NCBI GenBank assembly: GCA_946482515.1
Contig: CAMLRS010000031.1
Span: 1-23,641, forward strand
Direction of reading: 5' to 3'
Source of the DNA: an uncultured Flavobacteriales bacterium
GTDB taxonomy: Bacteria > Bacteroidota > Bacteroidia > Flavobacteriales > Crocinitomicaceae
Length of the DNA stretch: 23,641 bases
Shown here: positions 1 to 8,098 of the stretch, one piece after another
Position numbering within the stretch: position 1 is the first letter of the stretch
Layout of the letters: every line of letters begins with the position of its first letter
Program-made: the position numbers and the translations under genes
The notes under the pieces: model-generated
Told to the model about the DNA's origin: nothing
What the model saw: the letters and a program-made list of their open reading frames with translations, nothing else
The model's database searches: none

Positions 1-1
1 T

Positions 2-514
2 GCATTTCTCTTCATCTTTCCGATGACGCTCAAGGCCCAGGAAACACCCGATCCGAAACACGATCGCCGTGAGGACCATTCCGAAAAAATCGATAAGCTC
101 CGTATTGCGTTCATCACCACTGAGCTCGATCTCACTTCAGCCGAAGCGGAAAAATTCTGGCCGGTGTATAACGAAATGGACAACAAGCTCAAGGAATTGC
201 GTAAAACGGAGCGCATGGTGGAACGCGAAGTTCGCGACTCGCTGGAAACGCTCACCAACGAAGAAGCGAAACAGAAACGCAACACGCTGTTTGAGAACCA
301 GGAGAAGGAAATCGCCATTCGCAAGGAGTACACGGAAAAAATTTCCAAAATCATCGGCGACAAGCGAACTTTAAAACTCTTAAGTTTGGAGCATGAATTC
401 AGACGGGAATTGCTGGAACGACTGAGAGAAGAACGTCCTGACCACAGAGGCCAGGAACCTCGTCCGCACCATCCTCCCGCACGTAACGGAGACCATGACA
501 AACCAAAGCGATAA
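2..514 (+). CDS. Spy/CpxP-like periplasmic protein, 5' truncated by the window edge
   Basis: The frame is open from base 2, and the residues before the first Met in the window (AFLFIFP, then MTLKAQ) look like the end of a signal peptide, so the true start lies upstream of the window and the Met at base 23 is probably internal. The mature part is charged and helical: a region around SEKIDKLRIAFITTELDLTS and AEKFWPVYNEMD, then a long Glu/Lys/Arg helix, then a His/Pro/Arg-rich tail. The pattern 'helix, LTxxEAEKFWPVYNE, helix' is typical of Bacteroidota Spy/CpxP-like proteins often annotated as sensor of ECF-type sigma factor. Its last 20 bp overlap the start of the aminotransferase gene, so the two are probably co-transcribed. 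Role inferred: periplasmic chaperone or stress sensor. The family is fairly clear; the function is not shown. Confidence 0.72.
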   Translation, partial: AFLFIFPMTLKAQETPDPKHDRREDHSEKIDKLRIAFITTELDLTSAEAEKFWPVYNEMDNKLKELRKTERMVEREVRDSLETLTNEEAKQKRNTLFENQEKEIAIRKEYTEKISKIIGDKRTLKLLSLEHEFRRELLERLREERPDHRGQEPRPHHPPARNGDHDKPKR

Positions 515-1697
515 AGCCGATTTTTTAAACCTTTTAGGACAAACAAATCCCTTCCCTTATCTGATCGACGTCGATAAGGCCGAAGGGATTTTTATTTACG
601 ATAAAACCGGCAAACGCTATACCGATATGATCGCCGGCGTGGCCGTGAACAACATCGGGCACCGCCATCCGCAGGTCATCAAGCGCATACAGGAACAGCT
701 CGACAAGTACCTGCACGTCATGGTTTACGGCGAATTCATCCAGGAAACACCTTTGCAGCTGGCACGGGCACTGACCAATGTACTGCCGCAGCAGCTCAAC
801 TGCGTGTATCCGGTCAATTCCGGAACCGAAGCCAACGAAGCCGCTCTAAAGCTCGCCAAGCGCGTCACAGGGCGCACACAGCTCATTGCCTGCAAAGGTT
901 CTTACCACGGCAATACGCACGGCTCGATGAGCGTTTCGGCCAATGAAGTCAAGAAAATCGCTTTTCGTCCGCTGCTGCCGGATGTCGGATTTATACGTCA
1001 CAACGTAATCGAAGACTTGTCGCTCATCACCGAGCGCACGGCCGGTGTGATCATTGAGCCCGTACAAGGCGATGCCGGTGTTCGTCCAGCTTCAACGGAA
1101 TACCTGAAAGCTTTAAGAAAACGCTGCGATGAAACCGGAACATTGCTGATCTTCGACGAAATCCAATGCGGCATGGGACGCACAGGAAAACTGTTCGCTT
1201 TTGAACACAGCGGTGTTGTTCCGGATATTCTCACGCTGGGAAAAGCACTCGGCGGCGGTTTACCGATCGGTGCGTTCATTGCCCGGAAAGAGCACATGGC
1301 CGAGCTGACACACAATCCGATGCTAGGCCACATCACTACTTTCGGAGGAAATGCCGTGGTTTGTGCTGCAGCCTGGGCTACTTTGGAAGTTTTTCAGCAG
1401 GAAATCGATTTCGCAGCAGTGGAAGCCAACGGGCAATTGCTCGAAGACATGCTTTCAGAGCTGGATGAGATCAAAGAAATCCGTCGCATAGGAATGATGT
1501 TCGCCTGCGACATGATTTCAGCCGAACGGGTAGAAAAAGTCGTGAATAAATGCCTGGAATACGGACTGATCAGCTTCTGGTTTTTATCGCATCCGTACAG
1601 TTTCCGCTTATCGCCACCGTTAACGATCACGCGTGAAGAGGTCATCGAAGCGGGAACAATTATTCAGCGAGCGGTTAGAGAAACACAAACGATTTAA
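495..1697 (+). CDS. class III (ornithine/acetylornithine-type) PLP aminotransferase
   Basis: This 400-residue protein has the full fold-type I class III aminotransferase layout. NSGTEANEAALKLAK (about residues 108-122) binds the PLP phosphate, GSYHGNTHG (135-143) is the ring-stacking loop, IFDEIQCGMGRTG (219-231) contains the Asp that contacts the pyridine nitrogen (D221), and LTLGKALGGGLPIGA carries the Schiff-base lysine K250. Bacteroidota homologues are usually named aspartate aminotransferase family protein; the amino donor cannot be read from sequence, and ornithine, acetylornithine or 4-aminobutyrate-type substrates are all possible. It overlaps the upstream secreted protein gene by 20 bp. 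Its stop codon shares the bases TTAA with the stop of the convergent gene on the other strand, leaving no room for a terminator. Confidence 0.88.
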   Translation: MTNQSDKADFLNLLGQTNPFPYLIDVDKAEGIFIYDKTGKRYTDMIAGVAVNNIGHRHPQVIKRIQEQLDKYLHVMVYGEFIQETPLQLARALTNVLPQQLNCVYPVNSGTEANEAALKLAKRVTGRTQLIACKGSYHGNTHGSMSVSANEVKKIAFRPLLPDVGFIRHNVIEDLSLITERTAGVIIEPVQGDAGVRPASTEYLKALRKRCDETGTLLIFDEIQCGMGRTGKLFAFEHSGVVPDILTLGKALGGGLPIGAFIARKEHMAELTHNPMLGHITTFGGNAVVCAAAWATLEVFQQEIDFAAVEANGQLLEDMLSELDEIKEIRRIGMMFACDMISAERVEKVVNKCLEYGLISFWFLSHPYSFRLSPPLTITREEVIEAGTIIQRAVRETQTI

Positions 1698-2785
1698 TCA
1701 ATCGCCCGCAACACATTTTTCTCCGGATAGCTGGCATTTTTGGGTGCTTTCTTCACCACTCGAACCGGTTGATTGTATACGAATTCTTCAGGTCCGACTA
1801 CTATGATTTTGGTAATCGTAATCACCGCTCCCGGGCTCAATGATTCTACCATTTTCAGTAAATCATCAGGCATTCTCTTACCTGTTTGAACATACGTCCT
1901 GCCATCACTGAAGGCATAATGCACTTCACGGATTTCGAAACTTGCCCTCAAAGGAATCTGTGCAGGGTATTTGGCAAAAAATAGCCGTTGGGCAAAAAAC
2001 GCTGAATCGCCTTGTTGTGCTAAATTTTCCAGCTCTTCCGGTCCAAAATAAAGCGTTGGCTTCGGTAAATTGGAAACCCGGAATGTTGTAGTGCCACAAC
2101 TGATGGTATCTTTCCCTGAAAGTGCTTTGATTGTTGCCGATACCGTTCTGTCAGTGCCTGTTACACGCAACACTCCCCTGTTTTTGTCTGATGGGGAAAA
2201 ATGAATTCCTTTTCCTTCAATCCAGACAGAATCTACCTCACTGGAAACGGCGTATGTTGCAACATTGTTATAATTCCGGTAGATCATATTCAGCTCTGGT
2301 AATGCAATAACTCCCTGAATTGTAGCAGCTGATGGTTTACGAACCTGATTTTTCGCAGCAATGCCTATGATCTCCAATTCCACTTTGATGTGCTCGTTTT
2401 GCTTCACAAATCCGTGGTGCAATTGTTTCACTCGTATCGTCGAATCTGTTCCCACCGGCGCGTTCAGGTAAGCGTACAAGGAATCGTAGACAGCTTCTGT
2501 CTGAGCCGGAAATTTAGCGCCTTTACGCGACCAGAGTACATGCACTTTAAACGTAATCAGCGGATTCTGACGGATCAGCTCGCGGTATGCTGCAATGTTG
2601 TTCGGCAGAATGGCTAAATATTCCAAACGGTGATCGGGATCGGGTGGCGCCTGCATCTCTCCTACTACGATCCGGTCGCCGAGGTTGAAAATCGTATCGG
2701 AAAGCTGCTTATAGACAACCGGTGGTTTTTGTTGTGCAAAGGTCATTGTACCGGTTAAAACAAAGAGAATCAGCAGTAAACGCAT
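1694..2785 (-). CDS. secreted protein with degenerate OmpA-like region and GldM C-terminal-like domains
   Basis: This is a 363-residue protein with an N-terminal signal peptide (MRLLLILFVLTGTMTFAQ). Residues about 35-140 follow the order of an OmpA-like peptidoglycan-binding fold: LAILPNNIAAYREL, then NPLITFKVHV, then a TEAVYDSLYAYLN helix, then IRVKQLHHG and HIKVELEI, but the usual Asp and Arg of the motif are not evident. Residues about 155-240 (VIALPELNMIYRNYNN to FRVSNLPKP) and 243-346 (YFGPEELENL to VRVV) resemble the last two domains of GldM, the periplasmic shaft of the type IX secretion/gliding motor. True GldM is longer and starts with a membrane helix, so this is a paralogue or orphan, not GldM. 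A TACTTTCG box lies at 2801-2808. The role is unknown; a periplasmic envelope-anchored partner of T9SS or gliding proteins is an inference. Confidence 0.65.
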   Translation of the reverse strand: MRLLLILFVLTGTMTFAQQKPPVVYKQLSDTIFNLGDRIVVGEMQAPPDPDHRLEYLAILPNNIAAYRELIRQNPLITFKVHVLWSRKGAKFPAQTEAVYDSLYAYLNAPVGTDSTIRVKQLHHGFVKQNEHIKVELEIIGIAAKNQVRKPSAATIQGVIALPELNMIYRNYNNVATYAVSSEVDSVWIEGKGIHFSPSDKNRGVLRVTGTDRTVSATIKALSGKDTISCGTTTFRVSNLPKPTLYFGPEELENLAQQGDSAFFAQRLFFAKYPAQIPLRASFEIREVHYAFSDGRTYVQTGKRMPDDLLKMVESLSPGAVITITKIIVVGPEEFVYNQPVRVVKKAPKNASYPEKNVLRAID

Positions 2786-2916
2786 TGTGTCAATTTTAGG
2801 CGAAAGTACGAAACAGAATCCAACGGGAAGACGGTTTTCGTTAGAGTTACTTAACAGTCGTAGTTGAAAACCACTTAAAATTATTGTAACTTACTCATTA
2901 CTAAAATTCATAAGTT

Positions 2917-3345
2917 ATGAAAGCAGTTGTCAGAATGAACAAGTGGGCCAACGCACACACCAATATCCTCCTGGATGCCCTGAGGATTTTGCTGGGTGGG
3001 TTCCTCTTCTGGAAAGGAATGCAATTTGCCAGTGAAACCGAAGCACTGGTACAGCTCATGCAACCGCGAGACCCTCTGGCCGTTACCATAGTGCTGGCGC
3101 ATTACATCGCTATGGCGCACCTGGCAGGTGGTATTATGGTGGCTTTTGGTTTATTGACGCGCTACGCGCTGCTGGCACAGATCCCGATCCTGATCGGAGC
3201 CGTGGTGGTTCACCTTTCGGCGCCAGGCGGACTGGACACCATCAGCTTTATGCAAGCGCTGACCGCATTGGTAGCTGCCGGTTTCTTTGCAGTCGTTGGA
3301 CCGGGGAAACATTCGGTGGATTACAACCTGAAGATGAATATGTAG
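2917..3345 (+). CDS. DoxX-like small integral membrane protein
   Basis: The 142-residue product is hydrophobic, with about four predicted membrane helices: around residues 18-36 (LLDALRILLGGFLFWKGM), 58-80, 82-100 (a TRYALLAQIPILIGAVVV stretch) and 110-128. The first helix pattern 'R.L.G..F..KGM.F' and the 'AHYIAMAHLAGGIMVAFGLLTR' region match the DoxX/SURF4-like family, whose members have poorly defined roles in membrane or redox processes. The ATG at 2917 is preceded by an AT-rich stretch and the frame is open to a TAG at 3345. It is a single gene: upstream is divergent, downstream is convergent with bioA after 234 bp. The family assignment is fairly safe; no function is shown. Confidence 0.75.
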   Translation: MKAVVRMNKWANAHTNILLDALRILLGGFLFWKGMQFASETEALVQLMQPRDPLAVTIVLAHYIAMAHLAGGIMVAFGLLTRYALLAQIPILIGAVVVHLSAPGGLDTISFMQALTALVAAGFFAVVGPGKHSVDYNLKMNM

Positions 3346-3579
3346 CGCTGGAAACCGCGTTTTTACTGAGAGCGTCTATATATCTAGAATTCCCGAACTT
3401 GGAAATTCTGGAATTCCGGTTGTTACGATTAAACAAATGGGATTGCTGAATAGCATTTCTCCCTACTTTGTTTTGCAAAGCCATTCGTACTATTGCGATC
3501 CGCCGCGGCGGACTAAAATTTGCGAATTGTAAAATTCTCGAATTTTCTTTTCCAAATACTACAGAAAGCTGAACTACAA
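3346..3579. other. intergenic segment with AT-rich inverted motifs and a GC palindrome
   Basis: This 234-bp gap between two convergent genes holds no open frame of note. It contains repeated GAATT/AATTC motifs near 3383-3420 and again near 3523-3546, flanking a middle part with the 14-bp perfect palindrome TCCGCCGCGGCGGA at 3499-3512. The arrangement (AT-rich motifs at both ends, GC palindrome inside) resembles a small degenerate repeat element or a two-way termination region, but the end motifs match each other only loosely. Confidence 0.35.
3499..3512. repeat. 14-bp perfect palindrome TCCGCCGCGGCGGA
   Basis: The sequence is its own reverse complement over 14 bases and is entirely G/C apart from the end bases, unlike the AT-rich surroundings. 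It lies 68 bp beyond the bioA stop codon. It may be part of a dispersed repeat or a weak hairpin; copy number cannot be judged from one window. Confidence 0.6.
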
Positions 3580-4869
3580 TCACTTATCCACTAAATGATC
3601 CATCAATCCCGCCAGCACATCGTACAATCGATCCAGCTGCTCATCGGTAATACAATACGGCGGATTGAGAAAAAACACATTGCCCAGCGGACGAATGAGA
3701 CAGCCATTTGCTAAAAAATACCGGTAGGCCCGATCGCGGATATCAGAGAAGTAAGTTGCTCCTTCACCGGTTGAAACGGCAAAGCGGATGATCGTCCCAC
3801 ATTGAGCGATTGCTTCGATTCCGGGCAGCTGGGCGAGTCGTTCCGCAAATTCCTGGTGATGTTTTTCAATGCGCTCCACATTCTCCCAGGTGCGGTAATC
3901 TTCAAACAAATCGAGACTGGCGTTGGCCGCAGCACAAGCTAACGGGTTTCCTGTGTAGGAATGGCCGTGCAAAAGCGCTTTTGTTTTTTCAGGATGCAAA
4001 AAGGCTTCGTAAATAGCTTCCGTAGCAACCGTTAATCCCAATGGCAAAACACCACCGGTCAGGCCTTTCGACAAACAAACGATATCCGGTTTGGCAACGC
4101 AATGATCCATGGCGAACAGCTTTCCGGTCCTGCCCCAGCCCGTCATCACTTCATCGAAAATCACCAGAACATCGTGGCGATGCGCCAAAGCGACAAGTTG
4201 ATCCAGCCAGTCGGCCGTATAGATACACATGCCCGCTGATCCCTGCACAAGCGGTTCGATGATTACGCAAGCGAATTCACCACTTTGAAAATGCTGTTCA
4301 GCTTGCTGCAAAGCGATTTCGGCCTGCTCATTCGATGGAAACGGCAGAAAATCGACATCGAAGAAAAAATGCTCGAATGGCTGATTGAACACACCGCGCT
4401 GTCCCATGGCCATGGCGCCAAATGTATCACCGTGGTAAGCGCCTTCCAGTGCCAATACGCGTTTCTTTGGTTGGTTTCGGTTGAACCAGTATTGCAACGC
4501 CATTTTCAGCGCTACTTCTACCGCCGTGGAGCCGTCGTCGGAAAAGAACACTTTCGTGAGCTGTTGCGGCAGGATATTGACAATGCGCTCGGCCAGTCGG
4601 ATTGCCTGCGGATGGGTTGCTCCGGCAAAAATTACATGATCAGCTTGTGAAAACTGCTGTGTAATGGCTTCACCAATGTGCGGATGTCCGTGACCGTGTA
4701 CGTTTACCCACCACGACGAATTAGCATCGATGTAGGTTTTTCCATCGGCATCGAACAACAAAGCGCCTTCAGCTTTTGTGATCAGCAGCGGTTCGTCGGC
4801 CGTGAGCATTTGTGTAAACGGATGCCAGACGTGCTGTCGGTCGCGGTTCAGCCAAGCTGTTTTCTCCAT
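3580..4869 (-). CDS. bioA: adenosylmethionine-8-amino-7-oxononanoate aminotransferase
   Basis: BioA transfers an amino group from S-adenosylmethionine to KAPA to give DAPA in biotin synthesis. The 429-residue protein is full length for the family. Diagnostic features: HVWHPFTQM near residue 13, SSWWVNVHGHGHP (51-63) with the tandem Trp of the substrate pocket, FFSDDGSTAVEVALKMA (108-124) for the PLP phosphate, GAYHGDTFGAM (143-153), IFDEVMTGWGRTG (237-249) with D239, and CLSKGLTGG with the Schiff-base lysine K268. The start ATG overlaps the end of bioD by 22 bp, so translation is likely coupled. It is the last gene of pheT-bioD-bioA; bioB and bioF are not in the window. Confidence 0.96.
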   Translation of the reverse strand: MEKTAWLNRDRQHVWHPFTQMLTADEPLLITKAEGALLFDADGKTYIDANSSWWVNVHGHGHPHIGEAITQQFSQADHVIFAGATHPQAIRLAERIVNILPQQLTKVFFSDDGSTAVEVALKMALQYWFNRNQPKKRVLALEGAYHGDTFGAMAMGQRGVFNQPFEHFFFDVDFLPFPSNEQAEIALQQAEQHFQSGEFACVIIEPLVQGSAGMCIYTADWLDQLVALAHRHDVLVIFDEVMTGWGRTGKLFAMDHCVAKPDIVCLSKGLTGGVLPLGLTVATEAIYEAFLHPEKTKALLHGHSYTGNPLACAAANASLDLFEDYRTWENVERIEKHHQEFAERLAQLPGIEAIAQCGTIIRFAVSTGEGATYFSDIRDRAYRYFLANGCLIRPLGNVFFLNPPYCITDEQLDRLYDVLAGLMDHLVDK

Positions 4870-5468
4870 TGTTCGGCGTTTTGGGCGATGGTTTGTTGGG
4901 AAATGGTTTCCAGCTCAGGCAAAAAGAGCCACTTCAGCTGGGGAAAATGCGTGCGGTAAATCGCTTCGGAAGGTTCGTGACGTTCGCCGCTGACCACCAG
5001 CCATTCGATTTGGATGCCTTGTTGCTGCAAAGCATACAGCGAAAGCAAGGTATGATTGATGCTACCGAGGTAATGTCTGGTAACGAGCACAACCGGCAAT
5101 TTCCAATCGCGGATAATATCGCAATACAGCAAGCCTTCTTCGTTGAGCGGTACCATGAGTCCGCCGGCTGTTTCGATTACCAGACTTTCGTGGTCATGCA
5201 ATTTGGGTAGCTGGAACGCATCTTTGGTAATGTGCACGCCATCAATGGCTGCTGCTAAATGCGGTGAAGCGGGTGTCTGCAAGCGGAAATTTTCGGGAAG
5301 AACATAACAATCCGGATTGCAGAGACGCTGCACTTTCATCGTGTCGGTGTTCTGTAAATCGCCAGCCTGAACGGGTTTCCAGTAAGTAGCCTGCAACGCT
5401 TCGGTGAGCACGGCGCTTACAACGGTTTTCCCGACGTCGGTTCCGATTCCGGCAACAACCAATCTCAT
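4848..5468 (-). CDS. bioD: dethiobiotin synthetase
   Basis: BioD closes the ureido ring of dethiobiotin from DAPA, CO2 and ATP. The 206-residue protein begins MRLVVAGIGTDVGKT, whose GTDVGKT P-loop (residues 9-15) is typical of BioD. It is followed by YWKPVQAG (about 29-36), the TPASPHLAA loop (about 66-74), and IETAGGLMVPL (98-108) with the conserved Glu and Gly-Gly. I chose the ATG at 5468, which overlaps the pheT stop as TGATG; a GTG one codon upstream at 5471 is possible but adds only one residue. It overlaps bioA downstream by 22 bp. The gene order places the last-but-one biotin steps behind a tRNA synthetase gene. Confidence 0.94.
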   Translation of the reverse strand: MRLVVAGIGTDVGKTVVSAVLTEALQATYWKPVQAGDLQNTDTMKVQRLCNPDCYVLPENFRLQTPASPHLAAAIDGVHITKDAFQLPKLHDHESLVIETAGGLMVPLNEEGLLYCDIIRDWKLPVVLVTRHYLGSINHTLLSLYALQQQGIQIEWLVVSGERHEPSEAIYRTHFPQLKWLFLPELETISQQTIAQNAEQWRKQLG

Positions 5469-7903
5469 CACCCGCGCAGCTCGGCTCCGAGCTCTTTTTC
5501 CAGCGATGCACGGATGGTTTCCATCACGCGATCGACCTGTTCGTCTTTGAGCGTTTGTTCTTTATCCTGGAAAGTGAACGAAACCGCATAGGATTTCTTC
5601 CCTTCGGCGAGGTTCTTTCCTTCGTAAACGTCGAACAGACCAACATTTCGGAGGATTTTGCGATCGGCTTTCTTTGCCAGCTCTTCGATAGCTGCAAACG
5701 GCACGGCAGCATCCAGCAAGAGGGAGAAATCGCGGCGAACTTCGAACGTTTTCGGCAATTCGGAATATTGAACCTTCACGAGCTTCAGGGAAGCAAGGAT
5801 CGCATCCCAGTCGAGATCGGCTACGAACACTTCCTGCTTGATGCCGAAATGTTTGCGGATTTCCGGCTTCACCCAGCCAATCGTCCCGATTTCCTGCTTC
5901 AGGATGCGCAAAGTAACGCCATCGGTGAACAGATCGTGGCCGGTTTGACCATTTTCGCTGGCCAGGCTGTCGAGTCCGAGACGCTGCAGCAATGCATAAA
6001 CAGCGCCTTTCAATGTAAACAGAGATACTTTTTCATTCCCTGCAGCCCAGGATTCGGCATTTTTTCGCCCGGAAAGCACTACGGAAAGACGTTTGTTCTC
6101 GAGGTACTCACCGTTTTTCCGCTGGTACGTTTTTCCGAATTCGTAAAGCGCCAGATCGGCCTGCTGACGATTCTGATTGTGCACCACTGTTTCCAAAGCC
6201 TGGAATACCAAGGTCTGGCGCATCACGGCCAGGTCCTGACTCAGTGGATTGAGCATACTCACGTTATAATCGGCAGCGAAATCCTGCTTGCCGAATTTCT
6301 CCACATAAACCGGAGTCGTAAGGGAATTGTTCAGCATTTCGCGGAAGCCGAAACCGCTCAGCACTTCCGAAAGATGCGCAGTCAAACGCTCCACATCCGG
6401 TTTTGGTCCGAGAACGAGTGATGTATTCAGTTTCTCCGGGAACGGCACCTGGTTGAAACCATAAATGCGAAGGATTTCTTCGATCACATCGATCTCACGG
6501 TCCACATCCACGCGGTAGTTCGGCACCAACAATTCCAATGCTTCGGCTGTTTCGTTTGTAATCGTGAAATCGAGCGCCGACAAGATCGTTTTGATCGTTT
6601 CCTGAGGAATTTCGTGGCCGATCACCTGGTTGCAGCGTGCGAAACGCAAAGTCACTTTTCGCTGTTCGATGCGATTTGGATAAACATCCGCCACATCCAT
6701 CGCGATCACGCCACCGGCCACTTCCATGATGAGGTTAGCCGCACGCTCCAGCGCATACGGAACGAGATCCACATCAACGCCGCGTTCGAAACGGAAGCTT
6801 GCATCGGTGGAAAGTGTATGACGCTTGGCTGTTTTACGCACGGAAACGGGCTGGAAATAGGCCGCTTCGAGAAAAACCTGCGTTGTAGCATCAGCAATCC
6901 CGGAATCCTTGCCACCAAATACGCCGGCAATGCACAAAGCATTTTTGCCATTCGTAATCAGCAAATCTTCTGTATCGAATGTACGCTCCACATCGTCGAG
7001 CGTGATCATTTTTTCATTTTCACGGGCTGTACGAACTACGATCTCTTCGCCTACTTTCTGCGCATCGAAGGCATGCAGGGGCGTTCCGAGCTCGCGCATC
7101 ACGTAATTCGTTACGTCCACCACGTTATTGATAGGAGCCAATCCTACCGCGCGCAGGCTTTTCTGTAACCAGGCCGGTGAAGGCTTTACTTCCACACCTG
7201 AAATGGTCACGCCCATGTAGCGCGGACAGCGTTCTGCATCTTCCACAACCACACGTACCGGAACATCGGCTTGTTTTACCAGTGGTTTCAACACCGGCAA
7301 CGTCAGTCGGGCATTGCTGCCTTTGTGTGCAGCCGCATGTGCCAGGATATCGCGTGCAACGCCAATGTGTCCCATGGCATCGGCACGGTTTGGTGTAAGA
7401 CCGATTTCGATCTGTACATCGTTTTCAAGCTCTAAGAATGTTGCAGCTGGTGTTCCGGGAACGGTATCGGCTGGCAGGACCATAATTCCGGCATGGCTGG
7501 TTCCCAAACCGAGCTCGTCTTCTGCGCACAGCATTCCATGAGATTCCACATCGCGAATTTTGGAAACTTTGATCTTCAGCGGTTCTTCCGGTGAAGGATA
7601 TAAAGTCGTTCCGACCGTTGCGAGCAAAACTTTCTGCCCGGCGGCTACATTCGGCGCACCACAAACAACCTGCAGCGTTTCGCTTCCTGTGTTCACGGTT
7701 GTTACCTTGAGCTTATCGGCATTCGGGTGTTTCTCGCAAGTGAGCACTTCCGCTACCACCACACCTTCCAGTCCGCCTTTTACCGCTTCGAGCGTTTCCA
7801 GTCCTTCGACTTCCAGTCCGGTGTCGGTAAGGATGGTTTCGAGCGTTTCCGGGGCAATGGTTTCAGGCAAAAATCGGTTCAGCCAGTTGTAGGATATTTT
7901 CAT
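5468..7903 (-). CDS. pheT: phenylalanine-tRNA ligase beta subunit
   Basis: This is the large subunit of the (alpha-beta)2 enzyme that charges tRNA-Phe; the catalytic alpha subunit gene pheS is not in the window. The 811-residue length is normal. Domains in order: N-terminal MKISYNWLNRFLPE, an EMAP/tRNA-binding OB fold (about 40-155, with HPNADKLKV and VVCGAPNV), the B3/B4 editing region (about 215-390, with INNVVDVTNYVM and GTPLHAFDA), B5 (about 415-485), the core lacking catalytic motifs, and a C-terminal anticodon-binding FDX-ACB domain (about 718-811, FEVRRDFSLLLD onward). The stop overlaps bioD by one base, so pheT heads the operon. A TATTTTCG promoter-like box is at 7928-7935, 24 bp upstream of the ATG. 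Confidence 0.97.
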   Translation of the reverse strand: MKISYNWLNRFLPETIAPETLETILTDTGLEVEGLETLEAVKGGLEGVVVAEVLTCEKHPNADKLKVTTVNTGSETLQVVCGAPNVAAGQKVLLATVGTTLYPSPEEPLKIKVSKIRDVESHGMLCAEDELGLGTSHAGIMVLPADTVPGTPAATFLELENDVQIEIGLTPNRADAMGHIGVARDILAHAAAHKGSNARLTLPVLKPLVKQADVPVRVVVEDAERCPRYMGVTISGVEVKPSPAWLQKSLRAVGLAPINNVVDVTNYVMRELGTPLHAFDAQKVGEEIVVRTARENEKMITLDDVERTFDTEDLLITNGKNALCIAGVFGGKDSGIADATTQVFLEAAYFQPVSVRKTAKRHTLSTDASFRFERGVDVDLVPYALERAANLIMEVAGGVIAMDVADVYPNRIEQRKVTLRFARCNQVIGHEIPQETIKTILSALDFTITNETAEALELLVPNYRVDVDREIDVIEEILRIYGFNQVPFPEKLNTSLVLGPKPDVERLTAHLSEVLSGFGFREMLNNSLTTPVYVEKFGKQDFAADYNVSMLNPLSQDLAVMRQTLVFQALETVVHNQNRQQADLALYEFGKTYQRKNGEYLENKRLSVVLSGRKNAESWAAGNEKVSLFTLKGAVYALLQRLGLDSLASENGQTGHDLFTDGVTLRILKQEIGTIGWVKPEIRKHFGIKQEVFVADLDWDAILASLKLVKVQYSELPKTFEVRRDFSLLLDAAVPFAAIEELAKKADRKILRNVGLFDVYEGKNLAEGKKSYAVSFTFQDKEQTLKDEQVDRVMETIRASLEKELGAELRG

Positions 7904-7927
7904 GCGGAATGTGTCTTAAAACAGCGG

Positions 7928-7935
7928 CGAAAATA
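7928..7935 (-). promoter_or_regulatory. putative -7 box (TATTTTCG) of the pheT-bioD-bioA operon
   Basis: On the minus strand the sequence reads TATTTTCG, one base off the Bacteroidota -7 consensus TAnnTTTG, 24 bp ahead of the pheT ATG. I see no convincing TTG at the -33 position, so only the -7 element is supported. Confidence 0.4.
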
Positions 7936-7941
7936 CGATAA

Positions 7942-7990
7942 AGTTGCGAGTTGTGAGGCACTAGTTGCCAGTTAGAAGTTACGAGTTATC
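7942..7990. repeat. degenerate AGTT-rich repeat
   Basis: The stretch contains AGTT six times at intervals of about 7-11 bases (AGTTGCG, AGTTGTG, AGTTGCC, AGTTAGA, AGTTACG, AGTTATC). It resembles a decayed version of the GAGTTRAT octamer array at 15066-15145 and lies between the divergent pheT and TonB-receptor genes. Confidence 0.45.
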
Positions 7991-8070
7991 TGTTTATTGA
8001 AATCTATCGTATCCAACTGTCTGCGCTTGATAATTGACTAATTGATAATTCATAATTAGGATTAAGAGCG

Positions 8071-8078
8071 TATTTTCG
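8071..8078 (+). promoter_or_regulatory. putative -7 box (TATTTTCG) of the TonB-dependent receptor gene
   Basis: TATTTTCG lies 20 bp before the ATG at 8099. Just upstream the 9-mer TTGATAATT occurs twice, at 8027-8035 and 8042-8050, in a very AT-rich stretch. The upstream TTG spacing is not ideal (26 bp from the nearer copy), so the -33 element is uncertain. Confidence 0.4.
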
Positions 8079-8098
8079 TTCCATCAAAACCGAATACT

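Noticed and set aside
1694..2785. The secreted protein as true GldM
   Set aside because: It has a cleavable signal peptide in place of the GldM membrane helix, is much shorter, and no other gld genes are beside it.
5555..6421. A 288-codon open frame on the plus strand opposite pheT
   Set aside because: pheT is complete with all expected domains on the minus strand; the plus-strand frame has no recognisable features.
7904..8098. Possible T-box or biotin-related control element before pheT or the receptor
   Set aside because: The gap is only 195 bp, contains repeats and promoter boxes, and I see no T-box, riboswitch core or BirA-type palindrome.
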